A stretch of 64,000 nt of DNA from Clostridia bacterium (GTDB taxonomy: Bacteria; Bacillota; Clostridia; Oscillospirales; Acutalibacteraceae): assembly GCA_017428525.1 (NCBI GenBank), contig JAFRQQ010000004.1, positions 1 through 64,000 on the forward strand, given 5' to 3'. The translations under genes were made by a program, and so were the position numbers. Below are positions 1 to 7,625 of the stretch, in pieces. The first letter of the stretch is position 1; every line of letters starts with the position of its first letter. The notes below the pieces were generated by a model that searched no databases, was not told where the DNA came from, and was given only the letters and a program-made list of their open reading frames with translations.

Positions 1-1
1 A

Positions 2-154
2 GATGGTTATTGCGCAGGGGACTATTCTGTCGAAGACTCCGGACAAATCGCGGAAATCCATTTTGGAATCAGAACAACGAAGTTCAGAGTAAACGACACT
101 TTTGAAATATCTTATCGTTTTTTAGCGTTACCGAAACTGTTTGCGATCAATTAA
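2..154 (+). CDS. 3' end of a gene of unknown function (partial)
   Basis: A reading frame is open from the left edge of the window to a TAA at 152-154, giving the last 50 residues of a protein whose start lies outside. The tail mixes charged and aromatic residues (for example RTTKFRVNDTFEISYRFLAL) and looks like real protein rather than random frame. No family is recognised. Its base composition is more AT-rich than most of the window. No terminator hairpin is obvious before the next gene. Confidence 0.4.
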   Translation, partial: DGYCAGDYSVEDSGQIAEIHFGIRTTKFRVNDTFEISYRFLALPKLFAIN

Positions 155-340
155 GACACTTGCGTGACCGGGGTTGAAGAACTAAAAAGCATTTCGCAGG
201 GGCGACGGTATTCGAATCCCGTGGTACGGCAAATAGCATAATCACCATTTTTGCAGAAAAAAGCATCATTTTTGCAAAACGCATGCAGAATTATAATCCA
301 CTTGACAAAATAACATCAAACAAACGAAAGGAGCATTTTC

Positions 341-763
341 ATGAAAAAACTGTTTGCTGTTTTATTATCCGTCCTGCTGCTTTGCGGCATCGTGACGCCC
401 GCGTTTGCGGAAGATACCGAACCGGACAAGCCGGAACCGGTCGCAACGGAGATTGTTTCGATCCCGGAGAAAAACAAGGTGGTCTATACCGGTGGCGAAC
501 CGGATTCGCCGGCGGGTTACGCACGCTTTGACCAGATTCTGATGGAGCTGCAGACGATTCGGTCGCAGATCGGCGTGCTCGTCCGGGACTTCTTTGCACA
601 GCTGCTCCGACTCCTGGACGATCCGACGCAAGAAGGGTGGGACGAATTTAAGACATTCCTTGTAAATCAGTCTTTTGTGAGATTTCTGATAAGGGAAGAG
701 CTTATCACGGTCTTTTCTTTGCTGTTTTTCGGCGAACGTCCGTTTTTCAGCTTTTGGACCTGA
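341..763 (+). CDS. Small secreted protein with a truncated Big_3-like Ig segment
   Basis: 140 residues. ATG at 341 follows an AAAGGAG ribosome-binding site. Residues 1-23 form a Sec signal peptide with a cleavage site of the AFA-E type. Residues 35-60 (VATEIVSIPEKNKVV and following) closely resemble residues 32-60 of the secreted protein at 50401-50979, where the segment opens a Big_3-like Ig domain. Here the rest of that domain is missing, and the protein passes straight into a helical, hydrophobic C-terminal half (GVLVRDFFAQLLRLL near residues 78-92). I read it as an internally deleted paralogue that may still be expressed. The next gene, 25 bp downstream, is a paralogue of the partner of the 50401 gene, so the pair is repeated. 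Function unknown; probably exported. Confidence 0.6.
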   Translation: MKKLFAVLLSVLLLCGIVTPAFAEDTEPDKPEPVATEIVSIPEKNKVVYTGGEPDSPAGYARFDQILMELQTIRSQIGVLVRDFFAQLLRLLDDPTQEGWDEFKTFLVNQSFVRFLIREELITVFSLLFFGERPFFSFWT

Positions 764-787
764 GAAAAAGGAAAGGAGATGGCTTTC

Positions 788-1252
788 ATGAACAGCTTAT
801 CCACAAGGCTGGCCGCGCTGTTATCGAGCTTGCTGATTGCGCTTGCGGGGCTGCAGGCAATGAGCACAAGACTCTGCGGCATTTACCCTGCGGGCGGCGC
901 CGCTTATTATAAGGGGGATGGCGGGCAGACGGCAGTGATCGATTCCCTCGAAGCGTGGCAGGCGCTGACGGCACAGAATCCCGATCTGGCTGAAACGGAG
1001 CTGCAGGTGGATGCGGGATTCTTTCAGCTGCACAATCTGGTAGTGTTTTCCGTTACGTTGCCGCAGGCGAATTACGAGGTGCTGTTCCTGCCGTCGACTG
1101 TATTTGGCGGCCAGCTGACCGTACACTGCCTCCTTGTGCAGAAGCCGGGCTTCGGGGCGACCGTTCTGATCGATCGAACATATCTGGCGGTGTGCGGCAA
1201 AAGCGTTGCAAGCGCGCAGGTCATGGTGCTGAACGGTACGCCGCTGAACTGA
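788..1252 (+). CDS. Secreted PrcB-like domain protein
   Basis: 154 residues from the ATG at 788, chosen because GGAG at 775-778 is correctly spaced from it; an ATG at 779 touches the ribosome-binding site. Residues 5-28 are hydrophobic (signal peptide or anchor). The rest resembles each of the two repeats of the lipoprotein at 50996-52081: an acidic-FF motif (VDAGFF, residues 74-79), a beta strand (HNLVVFSVTL), a G-x-LTV strand and a closing valine-rich strand with K-S-V before the end. The pattern recalls the PrcB C-terminal domain (beta-rich, extracytoplasmic, unknown ligand). It probably forms a two-gene transcript with the preceding gene. The similarity was judged by eye; the family name is tentative. 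Confidence 0.55.
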   Translation: MNSLSTRLAALLSSLLIALAGLQAMSTRLCGIYPAGGAAYYKGDGGQTAVIDSLEAWQALTAQNPDLAETELQVDAGFFQLHNLVVFSVTLPQANYEVLFLPSTVFGGQLTVHCLLVQKPGFGATVLIDRTYLAVCGKSVASAQVMVLNGTPLN

Positions 1253-1344
1253 TGTGATTTTGAGAGCGCACACATACATTCCGTTTCGGCATAACAAATC
1301 GCATATGGAATCAAAGCGGCATCCGTCCTCTGCAAAGCCGCAAA

Positions 1345-1374
1345 GGGCGGGTGCCTGCAAATGAACCCGCCCTG
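1345..1374. terminator. Candidate bidirectional terminator hairpin
   Basis: A perfect 9-bp inverted repeat (AGGGCGGGT ... ACCCGCCCT, 12-nt loop) lies between the convergent 788-1252 gene and yqfD. There is no strong T-run on either side, so termination would rest mainly on the GC-rich stem. Confidence 0.45.
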
Positions 1375-1399
1375 ACGATTCTCGGGATGCGCTTTGTTT

Positions 1400-2560
1400 T
1401 TACTCCCCGCCGGGTTCCTCCGCAATCTCCATCGGGACGCAGGCGCCGATGTTTTCCGTGCAGAGGAAGTCGCCGTGCAGACCGCCGCCGTCGGCGCAAA
1501 TCTGCGCCTGCTCGACCGTCAGCCAGCGGAACTCCTCGCAGCAGCGGTCAAAAAAGGTCAGCGCGCAGAGCAATTGCGCCTCCTGCGGCGTCGGGGCGTA
1601 GTCGACGGCAGCGGCGGTATGCTGCGTATAGGTCCGCACGGCGAAGGGCAGCGTGACCCCGCGGATCACAGGGGCGGAGACCTCGCAGAAGCCGCCGCCG
1701 CGCGGGGCGGGCAGCGTCAGCGAAAAAAGCTGCAGGCGCACCTGCCGCGTCAGACCGGTCTGCATCTGCAGCGTCGCGGTCTGCGGCAGCGCGACCGTGC
1801 AGCGCCGCCGCGTCTGCGCCGTCACGTACCCCGCTGCGCGGCAGAACCGTGTGACGCCGTCCTTGTTTTCCGTCATTCCGGCAATCAGCAGTTCTCCTTT
1901 GAGCACGGGCAGGCCGCGTTTGACCGCCGCCGTGCCGCGGAAGGGCTGCATCAACAGAATCGTTCCGTCCCGCGCCGCGACCAGATTGGCCGGCGCGTTT
2001 GTGTTGTCCTCGATCGAGTCGGGCGTTGCCTCCCGCACGGCGATCACGGCAGCGCAGCCGCCGAAATTGACATTCGTCCATTGGATGCGCGGCAGCTGCA
2101 GAATGGCCGCGCGCTCCACGGTGCCCTCGTCAAGCGCAGCCATGCGCGCACCGGTGCGAACGCCCGCCTGCGCAAACGCGGCGAGGATCTCCGCGGACGG
2201 AACGGACGTTTCGTTCTGCAGCTCGATGCTCCAGATGCGCCCGTGCAGCAGCCCGAGCAGCAGGCAGACGCAGCCCGCACCGATCAGCAGCCCCTGCCGC
2301 CCGCGCAGCCGCCGCAGGGCGAAGGGCGCGCCGCGTTTTCGGAGCAGTGTCAGTCGCATGCCTGCCTTTGCCGCGATCGGGCGCAGACGCTTGTAATCCG
2401 CGGCCGCCGTGCGCGCGGTGAGGCCGTCGCTGTCGCTGCGCAGATGCCAGATCGGCAGATGCTCCGCGCGGCAGAGATTGAGAAAGCGCTCCGGGAACCC
2501 GCCCGCAGCGCGAAAGGTCACAAAGCCGAATAACAGCCGAAAGAGCTTGACAACAATCAT
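1400..2560 (-). CDS. yqfD: Sporulation protein YqfD
   Basis: 386 residues, the usual length for YqfD, a membrane protein of the sigma-E mother-cell regulon in Bacilli and Clostridia (known from family work). Visible features: a short N-terminal segment, a basic region, a single hydrophobic segment near residues 90-107 (LLIGAGCVCLLLGLL) and a long extracytoplasmic part with a POTRA-like stretch after it. It lies 9 bp downstream of yqfC in the same direction, the standard order. In other firmicutes yqfD is often followed by phoH; here the two genes stand alone and diverge from a ylbJ-type gene. Its exact role in spore formation is not settled. Confidence 0.9.
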   Translation of the reverse strand: MIVVKLFRLLFGFVTFRAAGGFPERFLNLCRAEHLPIWHLRSDSDGLTARTAAADYKRLRPIAAKAGMRLTLLRKRGAPFALRRLRGRQGLLIGAGCVCLLLGLLHGRIWSIELQNETSVPSAEILAAFAQAGVRTGARMAALDEGTVERAAILQLPRIQWTNVNFGGCAAVIAVREATPDSIEDNTNAPANLVAARDGTILLMQPFRGTAAVKRGLPVLKGELLIAGMTENKDGVTRFCRAAGYVTAQTRRRCTVALPQTATLQMQTGLTRQVRLQLFSLTLPAPRGGGFCEVSAPVIRGVTLPFAVRTYTQHTAAAVDYAPTPQEAQLLCALTFFDRCCEEFRWLTVEQAQICADGGGLHGDFLCTENIGACVPMEIAEEPGGE

Positions 2561-2569
2561 TTTAACGCC

Positions 2570-2854
2570 TCACGTTCCGAATTCCACCGCCGTGATCGTG
2601 CCGTTGACCGTGACGATCCCGCACTGAAAAGAAACGATGGTCAGCTCCGCGCCGCGCAGGCGCACGGTCAGCGTCCCCGTGTTGAATGCCAGCTGCTCGC
2701 TGCCGTATTCGAGCACGCCCAGGCAGCCCTCGATCACGGCCTGCGTGTTGCCGGTCAGCGTGATGCCGGCCGTCGCGGATAGTCCCCCTGCCGGCAGGTC
2801 GAAGCCGCGCCGGAAGGATTCCGCCAGCTTTTCGATGCGTGTGCGCCGTTTCAT
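2570..2854 (-). CDS. yqfC: Sporulation protein YqfC
   Basis: 94 residues, matching the small YqfC family of sporulation proteins (YabP/YqfC fold). It shows the family pattern of strands: TLTGNTQAVIEGCLGVLEY, then a hydrophobic strand and a closing ITAVEF-like strand. ATG at 2854 has a GGAGG-type ribosome-binding site. It is the first gene of the yqfC-yqfD pair. The promoter should lie in the 88 bp shared with the divergent ylbJ-type gene, but I could not pick out a convincing sigma-E site by eye. Confidence 0.9.
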   Translation of the reverse strand: MKRRTRIEKLAESFRRGFDLPAGGLSATAGITLTGNTQAVIEGCLGVLEYGSEQLAFNTGTLTVRLRGAELTIVSFQCGIVTVNGTITAVEFGT

Positions 2855-2942
2855 CCGCAGCCCACCTCCAATCGATTTTATGCGTGCGCAGCCATAAACA
2901 GAACGCGCCGGTCATACAATGAAGCCGGGAGGAGGGGATGCC

Positions 2943-3971
2943 GTGAAAAAGTCTGCTGCGGCGCTTTGCGCAGGCGTTTTGTTTTTGCTGCTTCTGCTGC
3001 GGCCGGCCGCCTTTACGGAAGGCGTGCGCACGGGGCTGCAGCTTTGCGCGGCGGTGGTGATCCCGTCGCTGTTTCCTTTTACCGCGGCGGCAACGCTGGC
3101 CGTGCGGGGAAAATTGCCGCGCCCGATTCTGCGGCTGGCCTCGCCGCTCATGCGCCGGCTGCGTCAGCCGCCGGAGAGCGCCGCGATTCTGCTGCTTGCC
3201 ATGGCGGGCGGCTATCCCGTCGGCGCGCAGGCCATCGGCACGGCGCTGCAGAACGGTTCGCTGACGGCGGCGCAGGCGGAGCGTCTGCAATGCGTCTGCC
3301 TGAATGCCGGCGTCGGTTTCACGGTCAACGCCGTCGGCGCGGCTCTGCTCGGTTCCCGGGCGGCGGGCGTGCTGCTGTTCGTTTCCGTGACGCTCGGCGC
3401 GCTGGTTTTGCTGCCGCTGACCTGCCTGCTCCGGCCGCGGGCTGCCGTGCCGACGCTCCCCGCGCCGCCCCCTGCGGCGCAGGCGCTGTTGGTGGAAAGC
3501 GTGGCGGCCGGCGCGCGTGCGATGCTGACCGTCTGTGGCCTGGTGGCGCTGTTTTCGGGGCTCGGCAGCACGGTTGCGTCGTTTTCCCTGCCGCCGCGTG
3601 CGGTCACGCTCCTTTGCTGCCTGCTGGAGGTGACCGGCGGCTGCGCCCGCGCAGCGGGGCAGGTGCCGCTGCCGGTGCTCGCGGCCGTCTGCGCGTTCGG
3701 CGGGCTCTGCGTCCACCTGCAGGTGATCGCGCTCGCGGGAGACGCCGCGCCGCCGCTGCCGCGGTTTTATTTTTTTCGTCTGCTGCACGCCGCGCTGGCC
3801 GCAGGGGTGTCTGCGGGGCTCGTGCGGCTGTTTCCGCAGGCGACGGCGGCCTTTGCGCAGCCTGCAATCCGGGCGGAACCGTGGTCCGGATCGGCGCCGG
3901 CAGCCGTTTCTTTGCTGATTCTTTCCGCACTTGTCATATTAGATCTTGATACGAAGAAAAGAATATGGTAG
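2943..3971 (+). CDS. ylbJ: YlbJ-type sporulation integral membrane protein
   Basis: 342 residues from a GTG at 2943, preferred because GGAGGAGGGG ends just upstream; an in-frame ATG at 2919 lacks a site. About eight hydrophobic segments are visible. The GGYPVGAQ motif (near residues 90-97) and the CLNAGVGFTVNAVG stretch are typical of the nucleoside-recognition (Gate) fold of YlbJ, a mother-cell membrane protein needed for spores in Bacillus (family knowledge). It is divergent from yqfC, so three sporulation genes cluster here. The C-terminal part is alanine-rich and less conserved. Transport activity has not been established for the family. Confidence 0.85.
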   Translation: MKKSAAALCAGVLFLLLLLRPAAFTEGVRTGLQLCAAVVIPSLFPFTAAATLAVRGKLPRPILRLASPLMRRLRQPPESAAILLLAMAGGYPVGAQAIGTALQNGSLTAAQAERLQCVCLNAGVGFTVNAVGAALLGSRAAGVLLFVSVTLGALVLLPLTCLLRPRAAVPTLPAPPPAAQALLVESVAAGARAMLTVCGLVALFSGLGSTVASFSLPPRAVTLLCCLLEVTGGCARAAGQVPLPVLAAVCAFGGLCVHLQVIALAGDAAPPLPRFYFFRLLHAALAAGVSAGLVRLFPQATAAFAQPAIRAEPWSGSAPAAVSLLILSALVILDLDTKKRIW

Positions 3972-4006
3972 AATAAAGAAAACGGACCATGCAGAGGAGC
4001 GATCAG

Positions 4007-4228
4007 ATGAAACGCAAGCTGCTCAATGCAAAAAAAACATATCCGCCGCAGTGCGCCTACTGCAAACGCGGCAAACCGTCGCCGGACGGCAAAACCGTGC
4101 TCTGCCTCAAGCAGGGCTTGATGCAGCCGGACGATCGCTGCCGCAGTTACGTCTATGATCCGCTGCGCAGGCAGCCGCAGACGCCGCTGACCGTGGCGCA
4201 GGCGGACCCGGCGGAATTTGAACTGTAA
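4007..4228 (+). CDS. Small four-cysteine (putative zinc-ribbon) protein
   Basis: 73 residues from ATG 4007, preceded by GAGGAG. Four cysteines are arranged C16-x2-C19-x13-C33-x11-C45, consistent with a zinc-ribbon or other metal site, followed by SYVYDPLRR and an acidic tail. No signal peptide, so cytoplasmic. I recall similar small Cys proteins in other Clostridia but know no function. It sits 35 bp after the ylbJ-type gene and 9 bp before the sialidase-fold gene, probably on one transcript. Confidence 0.65.
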   Translation: MKRKLLNAKKTYPPQCAYCKRGKPSPDGKTVLCLKQGLMQPDDRCRSYVYDPLRRQPQTPLTVAQADPAEFEL

Positions 4229-4237
4229 GCAACGGCG

Positions 4238-5257
4238 ATGCGGGAACTGTGTTCGGAGCTGATCTGTCATCCGCTGCCGACGGAGAACTGCCATGCTTCC
4301 ACCGTGCTGCCCCTGCCGGACGGGACGGTGCTTGCGGCGTGGTTCGGCGGCAGCCGCGAGGGTCGGCTGGATGTGAAGATCTGGGCGGCAAGACGCACAA
4401 AAGACGGGTGGCAGCCGCCGATCCCGATCTGTTATCGGCAGAATCTGCCGCACTGGAATCCCGTGCTGCATCTGCAGCGGGACGGCACGGTGCGTCTGTA
4501 TTTCAAGGTCGGGCGGCGAATCGCTTCCTGGCGCACCTTTACCTGCGTTTCCGCAGACGGCGGGCGGAGCTTTGACGCGCCGGTTCCGCTGGTGCCGGGA
4601 GACCGCGGCGGACGCGGCCCGGTGAAAAACAAATGCCTGCGCCTGTCGGACGGGCGGCTGCTCGCGCCGGCGTCCTCGGAGGCGCACGGCTGGCATTGCT
4701 TCATCGACACGTCGTTTGACGACGGCCGGACCTGGCAAAAGGGGCAGAAGATCTCCACGGGCAGGGTTGCGCCGATCCTGAACCGGCGGAACGATTACTG
4801 CGCCGACCCGATCCCGATGATCCAGCCGACGCTCTGGGAATCCGTACCGGGTCATGTGCATCTGCTGGCCCGCACAGCGGTCGGCTGCGCCTATCGCAGC
4901 GATTCCGCGGATTACGGCGCAACCTGGTGCACAGCCTATCCGACGCCGATTCCGAACAACAACAGCGGACTGGATCTCGTGCGCGTGCCGGACGGTACGC
5001 TGTATCTTGTCAGCAATCCCGTCGCGGAAAACTGGGGCGAACGTTCGCCGCTGGTGCTCAGCCGGTCGACGGATAACGGCGCGCATTTCACGCCGGTGCT
5101 GACGCTCGAGCCGGAAAAACCGGGCAGCGAATTCTCTTATCCCGCAATCACTGCGGCAAACGATACGCTGTATATCACATACACTTACGAGCGAACCGAT
5201 CTTGCGTTTCGCATGATTGCGCTCGATTCATCGGAAAGGAACGGGGCGGCGGAGTGA
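4238..5257 (+). CDS. Sialidase-fold (BNR_2) family protein, cytoplasmic
   Basis: 339 residues with no signal peptide. At least four Asp-box-like motifs are visible: SADGGRSF, SFDDGRTW, SADYGATW and STDNGAHF, the hallmark of six-bladed sialidase propellers. The N-terminal HASTVLPLPDGTVLAAWFGG stretch is typical of the BNR_2 subgroup. The classical F-R-I-P arginine motif of exo-sialidases is not seen at the N-terminus, so the substrate may not be sialic acid. Its stop overlaps the GTG start of the helix-turn-helix protein by 4 bp, so the two are translationally coupled. A cytoplasmic glycosidase or lyase acting on an imported oligosaccharide is a reasonable inference. Confidence 0.75.
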   Translation: MRELCSELICHPLPTENCHASTVLPLPDGTVLAAWFGGSREGRLDVKIWAARRTKDGWQPPIPICYRQNLPHWNPVLHLQRDGTVRLYFKVGRRIASWRTFTCVSADGGRSFDAPVPLVPGDRGGRGPVKNKCLRLSDGRLLAPASSEAHGWHCFIDTSFDDGRTWQKGQKISTGRVAPILNRRNDYCADPIPMIQPTLWESVPGHVHLLARTAVGCAYRSDSADYGATWCTAYPTPIPNNNSGLDLVRVPDGTLYLVSNPVAENWGERSPLVLSRSTDNGAHFTPVLTLEPEKPGSEFSYPAITAANDTLYITYTYERTDLAFRMIALDSSERNGAAE

Positions 5258-6735
5258 CAGTTGCGCAAAAACTGAATCTCCTGATGGATCTGACCGGCAC
5301 AAAGAATCGCCGTCTGGCGCAGGCGCTGTGTGTGGATCCGTCATTGATCTGCCGTTTCCGAAACGGACAGCGACAGATTCCTGCGCAGTCGGATTATATC
5401 TCCGAGATCGCGGCTTATTTCTCCGTGCGCTGTTATGAAACCGATTGCACCGGTCTGCTCGAGCAGGTGGCCGTCAATTATCTTGACCCCGTGAGCGATA
5501 TCCGCACCATGCTCGAGCGGTGGCTGAGCGAGGCGGATCAGGTGCCGATCACCGAGCTGCTCGGGCGGCAGCCTGCGCCGAAGGCCCGGAAGGCAGCGCC
5601 GTTTCGCAGCTTTTCCGGCCCCGACGCCTGGACGGCGGCGATCGATGCGTTTTCATCGTATCTGCAGGCTGCTCCCCGCGGCGGGCGGATTAAACTTCTG
5701 CAGCAGACGGTTCTGCCCACCGCGCAGGCCAGAGCGGCGTTCAATCGGCAGCTGACCGCGGCAATCCTGCCGGTCCTGCAGCGGGGCGGCACGGCGATCC
5801 GCGTCATGCCGCAGGTTTCAACACTGACAGCGGAGAGCGAAAACGCGCATCACTGGCTGCCGCTGCTTCTGACGGGGAATCTGCAGCTGTTTGAATATGA
5901 CGGCCTGCAGGAAAACGCACTGCAGACCGATCTGATCGTTTTCAGCGGCGTGGCGGCGCTGCAATCCCTGCGCGCGGCGGGAGAGACAAAGGTCACCGTG
6001 CAGCTGACGACGGATCCGTTTGTCGTGGCCGGGCTGGAAACGACGCTGGATACTTACCTGATCGCCTGCCGGCCGGTCAGCAAGATCTCCGGCTTTCCGC
6101 GGTTGCATTATCCCGCGGATCCGGCATCCCCGACGCCGTCGTCGCTGATGCACGTCTATGCCTCACTGCCGTCCTCTTCCGTTCCGGAGAAGTTCTTTCG
6201 CGAAGAGCGGCAGGAACCGGCGCTGTCTTCCGATGCGGCGATCTTCTGCAAATGGCAGTGCGAACGGCTTCTTTTGGCGGCAGAGCAGCAGCCGGTCACG
6301 GAGCTCTTTCCCCTGCTGACGGCAGAGGAGGTGCTTGCCGGGAAAGCCCTGCCGGCGACGGATCTCGCGCGGGAAGCGCAGGCGCAGTGCTATTCGCCGA
6401 AGTATTATGCGCAGCAGCTTGCAATGATTGTTCAGCTGCTGCAGACGACACGGAATTATCATGTCTGTCTGCTGCCTCCCGGGGAGACGCAGAGCAATTT
6501 CTGCTTTTTCGGGCCGTCGCAGATGACGATGTTCCCGCTGCGGAATGTGACCGGCATGCAGCTGATGACCGTCAGCCACAGCGGCACCGTGCAGGCGCTG
6601 CAGCAGAAGTATGCTTCCATCGTGCGCGCGGCGCAGGCGGACGCTTCCTATCGCGCGCAGGTGATCGAAACGCTGCAGCGGCTGCAGGAGGAGCTGGAAA
6701 CGGCCGTTGCGCAAATGCCGCAGGATGAAGACTGA
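5254..6735 (+). CDS. Large helix-turn-helix protein, possible transcriptional regulator
   Basis: 493 residues; GTG start inside the stop of the upstream sialidase-fold gene. Residues 1-60 look like an Xre-type helix-turn-helix (TKNRRLAQALCVDPSLICRF). The remaining 430 residues match no family I know; they include long alpha-helical stretches and end in a helix rich in L, Q and E (residues 455-490), which could be a coiled coil. The size suggests a regulator with a ligand-sensing or oligomerisation domain. It is the last gene before a strong terminator at 6784-6823. Confidence 0.6.
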   Translation: MTVAQKLNLLMDLTGTKNRRLAQALCVDPSLICRFRNGQRQIPAQSDYISEIAAYFSVRCYETDCTGLLEQVAVNYLDPVSDIRTMLERWLSEADQVPITELLGRQPAPKARKAAPFRSFSGPDAWTAAIDAFSSYLQAAPRGGRIKLLQQTVLPTAQARAAFNRQLTAAILPVLQRGGTAIRVMPQVSTLTAESENAHHWLPLLLTGNLQLFEYDGLQENALQTDLIVFSGVAALQSLRAAGETKVTVQLTTDPFVVAGLETTLDTYLIACRPVSKISGFPRLHYPADPASPTPSSLMHVYASLPSSSVPEKFFREERQEPALSSDAAIFCKWQCERLLLAAEQQPVTELFPLLTAEEVLAGKALPATDLAREAQAQCYSPKYYAQQLAMIVQLLQTTRNYHVCLLPPGETQSNFCFFGPSQMTMFPLRNVTGMQLMTVSHSGTVQALQQKYASIVRAAQADASYRAQVIETLQRLQEELETAVAQMPQDED

Positions 6736-6783
6736 CGCCGACAACTCTTTTGCTGCCGACGGACAAAGACCGATTGAAACCGA

Positions 6784-6823
6784 ACGGGCGAACTGCAATC
6801 CGGATTGCAGCGCGCCCGTTTTT
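6784..6823 (+). terminator. Rho-independent terminator
   Basis: An imperfect inverted repeat (ACGGGCGAACTGCAATCC at 6784-6801 against 6802-6819) is followed by a T-run. It ends the sialidase-fold/HTH transcript. Confidence 0.85.
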
Positions 6824-6868
6824 GCGTCCGATGCATTTTAAAATTGCATACCCGGCAGTCGAAAAATA

Positions 6869-6905
6869 TTGAAAAACGATAAATTACATATTGACAAACG
6901 ATAAA
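6869..6905 (+). promoter_or_regulatory. Two 15-bp direct repeats, likely operator
   Basis: TTGAAAAACGATAAA at 6869-6883 and TTGACAAACGATAAA at 6891-6905 differ at one base and start 22 bp apart, about two helical turns. The second copy includes the -35 box of the promoter for the DUF2975 gene. This fits autoregulation by the small Xre repressor encoded at 7418-7624. Confidence 0.6.
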
Positions 6906-6919
6906 AAGTGTGCTATTTT
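6891..6919 (+). promoter_or_regulatory. Sigma-A-type promoter of the DUF2975-Xre-DUF4173 unit
   Basis: TTGACA at 6891-6896, 17-bp spacer, TATTTT at 6914-6919. Transcription would start near 6926, 24 bp before the ATG at 6950. Confidence 0.65.
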
Positions 6920-6949
6920 GAAGAAAAAGAAGCGTCTGGAGGAATTCAT

Positions 6950-7405
6950 ATGAAGCGGCATGCTTCTGCAATGGTTTCACTGATCATCTGCATCATCTGC
7001 GCGGCGGCGCTGCTGGTGCTGCTCTTTACAATGCCGGACTTTTTCCGCTGGTTTTATCTGATGATGCACGGGCAGGCCGGGTATGCCGGCTCCGTGGTCC
7101 GCACGGTGGTGGTCGCCTTCTATTGCTGCGCGCCGTTCGCTGCGGCGGCGCTGGCGATGATGATCGTGATCCTGCGCAATGTGCTGCGCGATCAGCTCTT
7201 CATCCGGCAGAATGTTACCTGCTTTCGCTGGATCTCCTGGTGCTGCTATGCGGTGATGGTGATCACGGGCGTCGGGACGGCGTATTATTTCTCGCTTCTG
7301 GTCGTCGCCTTTACCATGGGCGTGGTCGGCACGCTTTTGCGCGTGGTGAAAAACCTGGTGCAGGCGGCCGTGGAGCTGCAGGAAGAAAACGACCTGACGA
7401 TCTGA
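6950..7405 (+). CDS. DUF2975 family membrane protein
   Basis: 151 residues from ATG 6950, which follows GGAGG; a longer frame from 6908 has no ribosome-binding site. Four hydrophobic segments (about residues 8-30, 48-75, 95-118, 120-135) with IRQNVTCFRWISWCCYAVMV between them are typical of DUF2975, in which a loop FIxxNVxxLR-like motif recurs. In Firmicutes these proteins are nearly always followed by a very small Xre regulator, as here (12 bp gap; the YoaS/YozG arrangement of Bacillus). Function is not known; it may modulate or sense the membrane state for the regulator. Confidence 0.75.
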   Translation: MKRHASAMVSLIICIICAAALLVLLFTMPDFFRWFYLMMHGQAGYAGSVVRTVVVAFYCCAPFAAAALAMMIVILRNVLRDQLFIRQNVTCFRWISWCCYAVMVITGVGTAYYFSLLVVAFTMGVVGTLLRVVKNLVQAAVELQEENDLTI

Positions 7406-7417
7406 GGAGGTGCGGAA

Positions 7418-7624
7418 ATGATCGAGGTGACATTGGACGTCATGCTTGCAAGGCGCAAAATGACCTCCGGCGAGCTGGCGCAGGCCGTCGGGATCACCCA
7501 GGCGAATCTGTCCATTCTGAAAACGGGCAAGGCGCGGGCGATCCGCTTTTCAACGCTGGATGCGATCTGCCGTGTGCTGGATTGTCAGCCCGCGGATATT
7601 CTGACATTTCGGGAGGAAGTATAA
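7418..7624 (+). CDS. Small Xre-family regulator (YozG type)
   Basis: 68 residues consisting of little more than one helix-turn-helix: MLARRKMTSGELAQAVGITQ, then N-L-S-x-L-K-T-G-K-A-R-A-I-R-F and the CDIL-like end CQPADILTF. This is the short Xre type paired with DUF2975 proteins. It is cotranscribed with DUF2975 and the DUF4173 gene starts one base after its stop. The two direct repeats at 6869-6905 are the obvious candidate operator. Confidence 0.85.
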   Translation: MIEVTLDVMLARRKMTSGELAQAVGITQANLSILKTGKARAIRFSTLDAICRVLDCQPADILTFREEV

Positions 7625-7625
7625 G

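Noticed and set aside
155..240. Intact tRNA gene
   Set aside because: The T-arm-like segment has an extra base and no acceptor, D or anticodon arm can be drawn upstream.
2562..3788. A 408-codon minus-strand frame spanning yqfC and the ylbJ-type gene
   Set aside because: It is out of frame with yqfC and antisense to a membrane protein with a good ribosome-binding site; low-complexity R/Q/H content.
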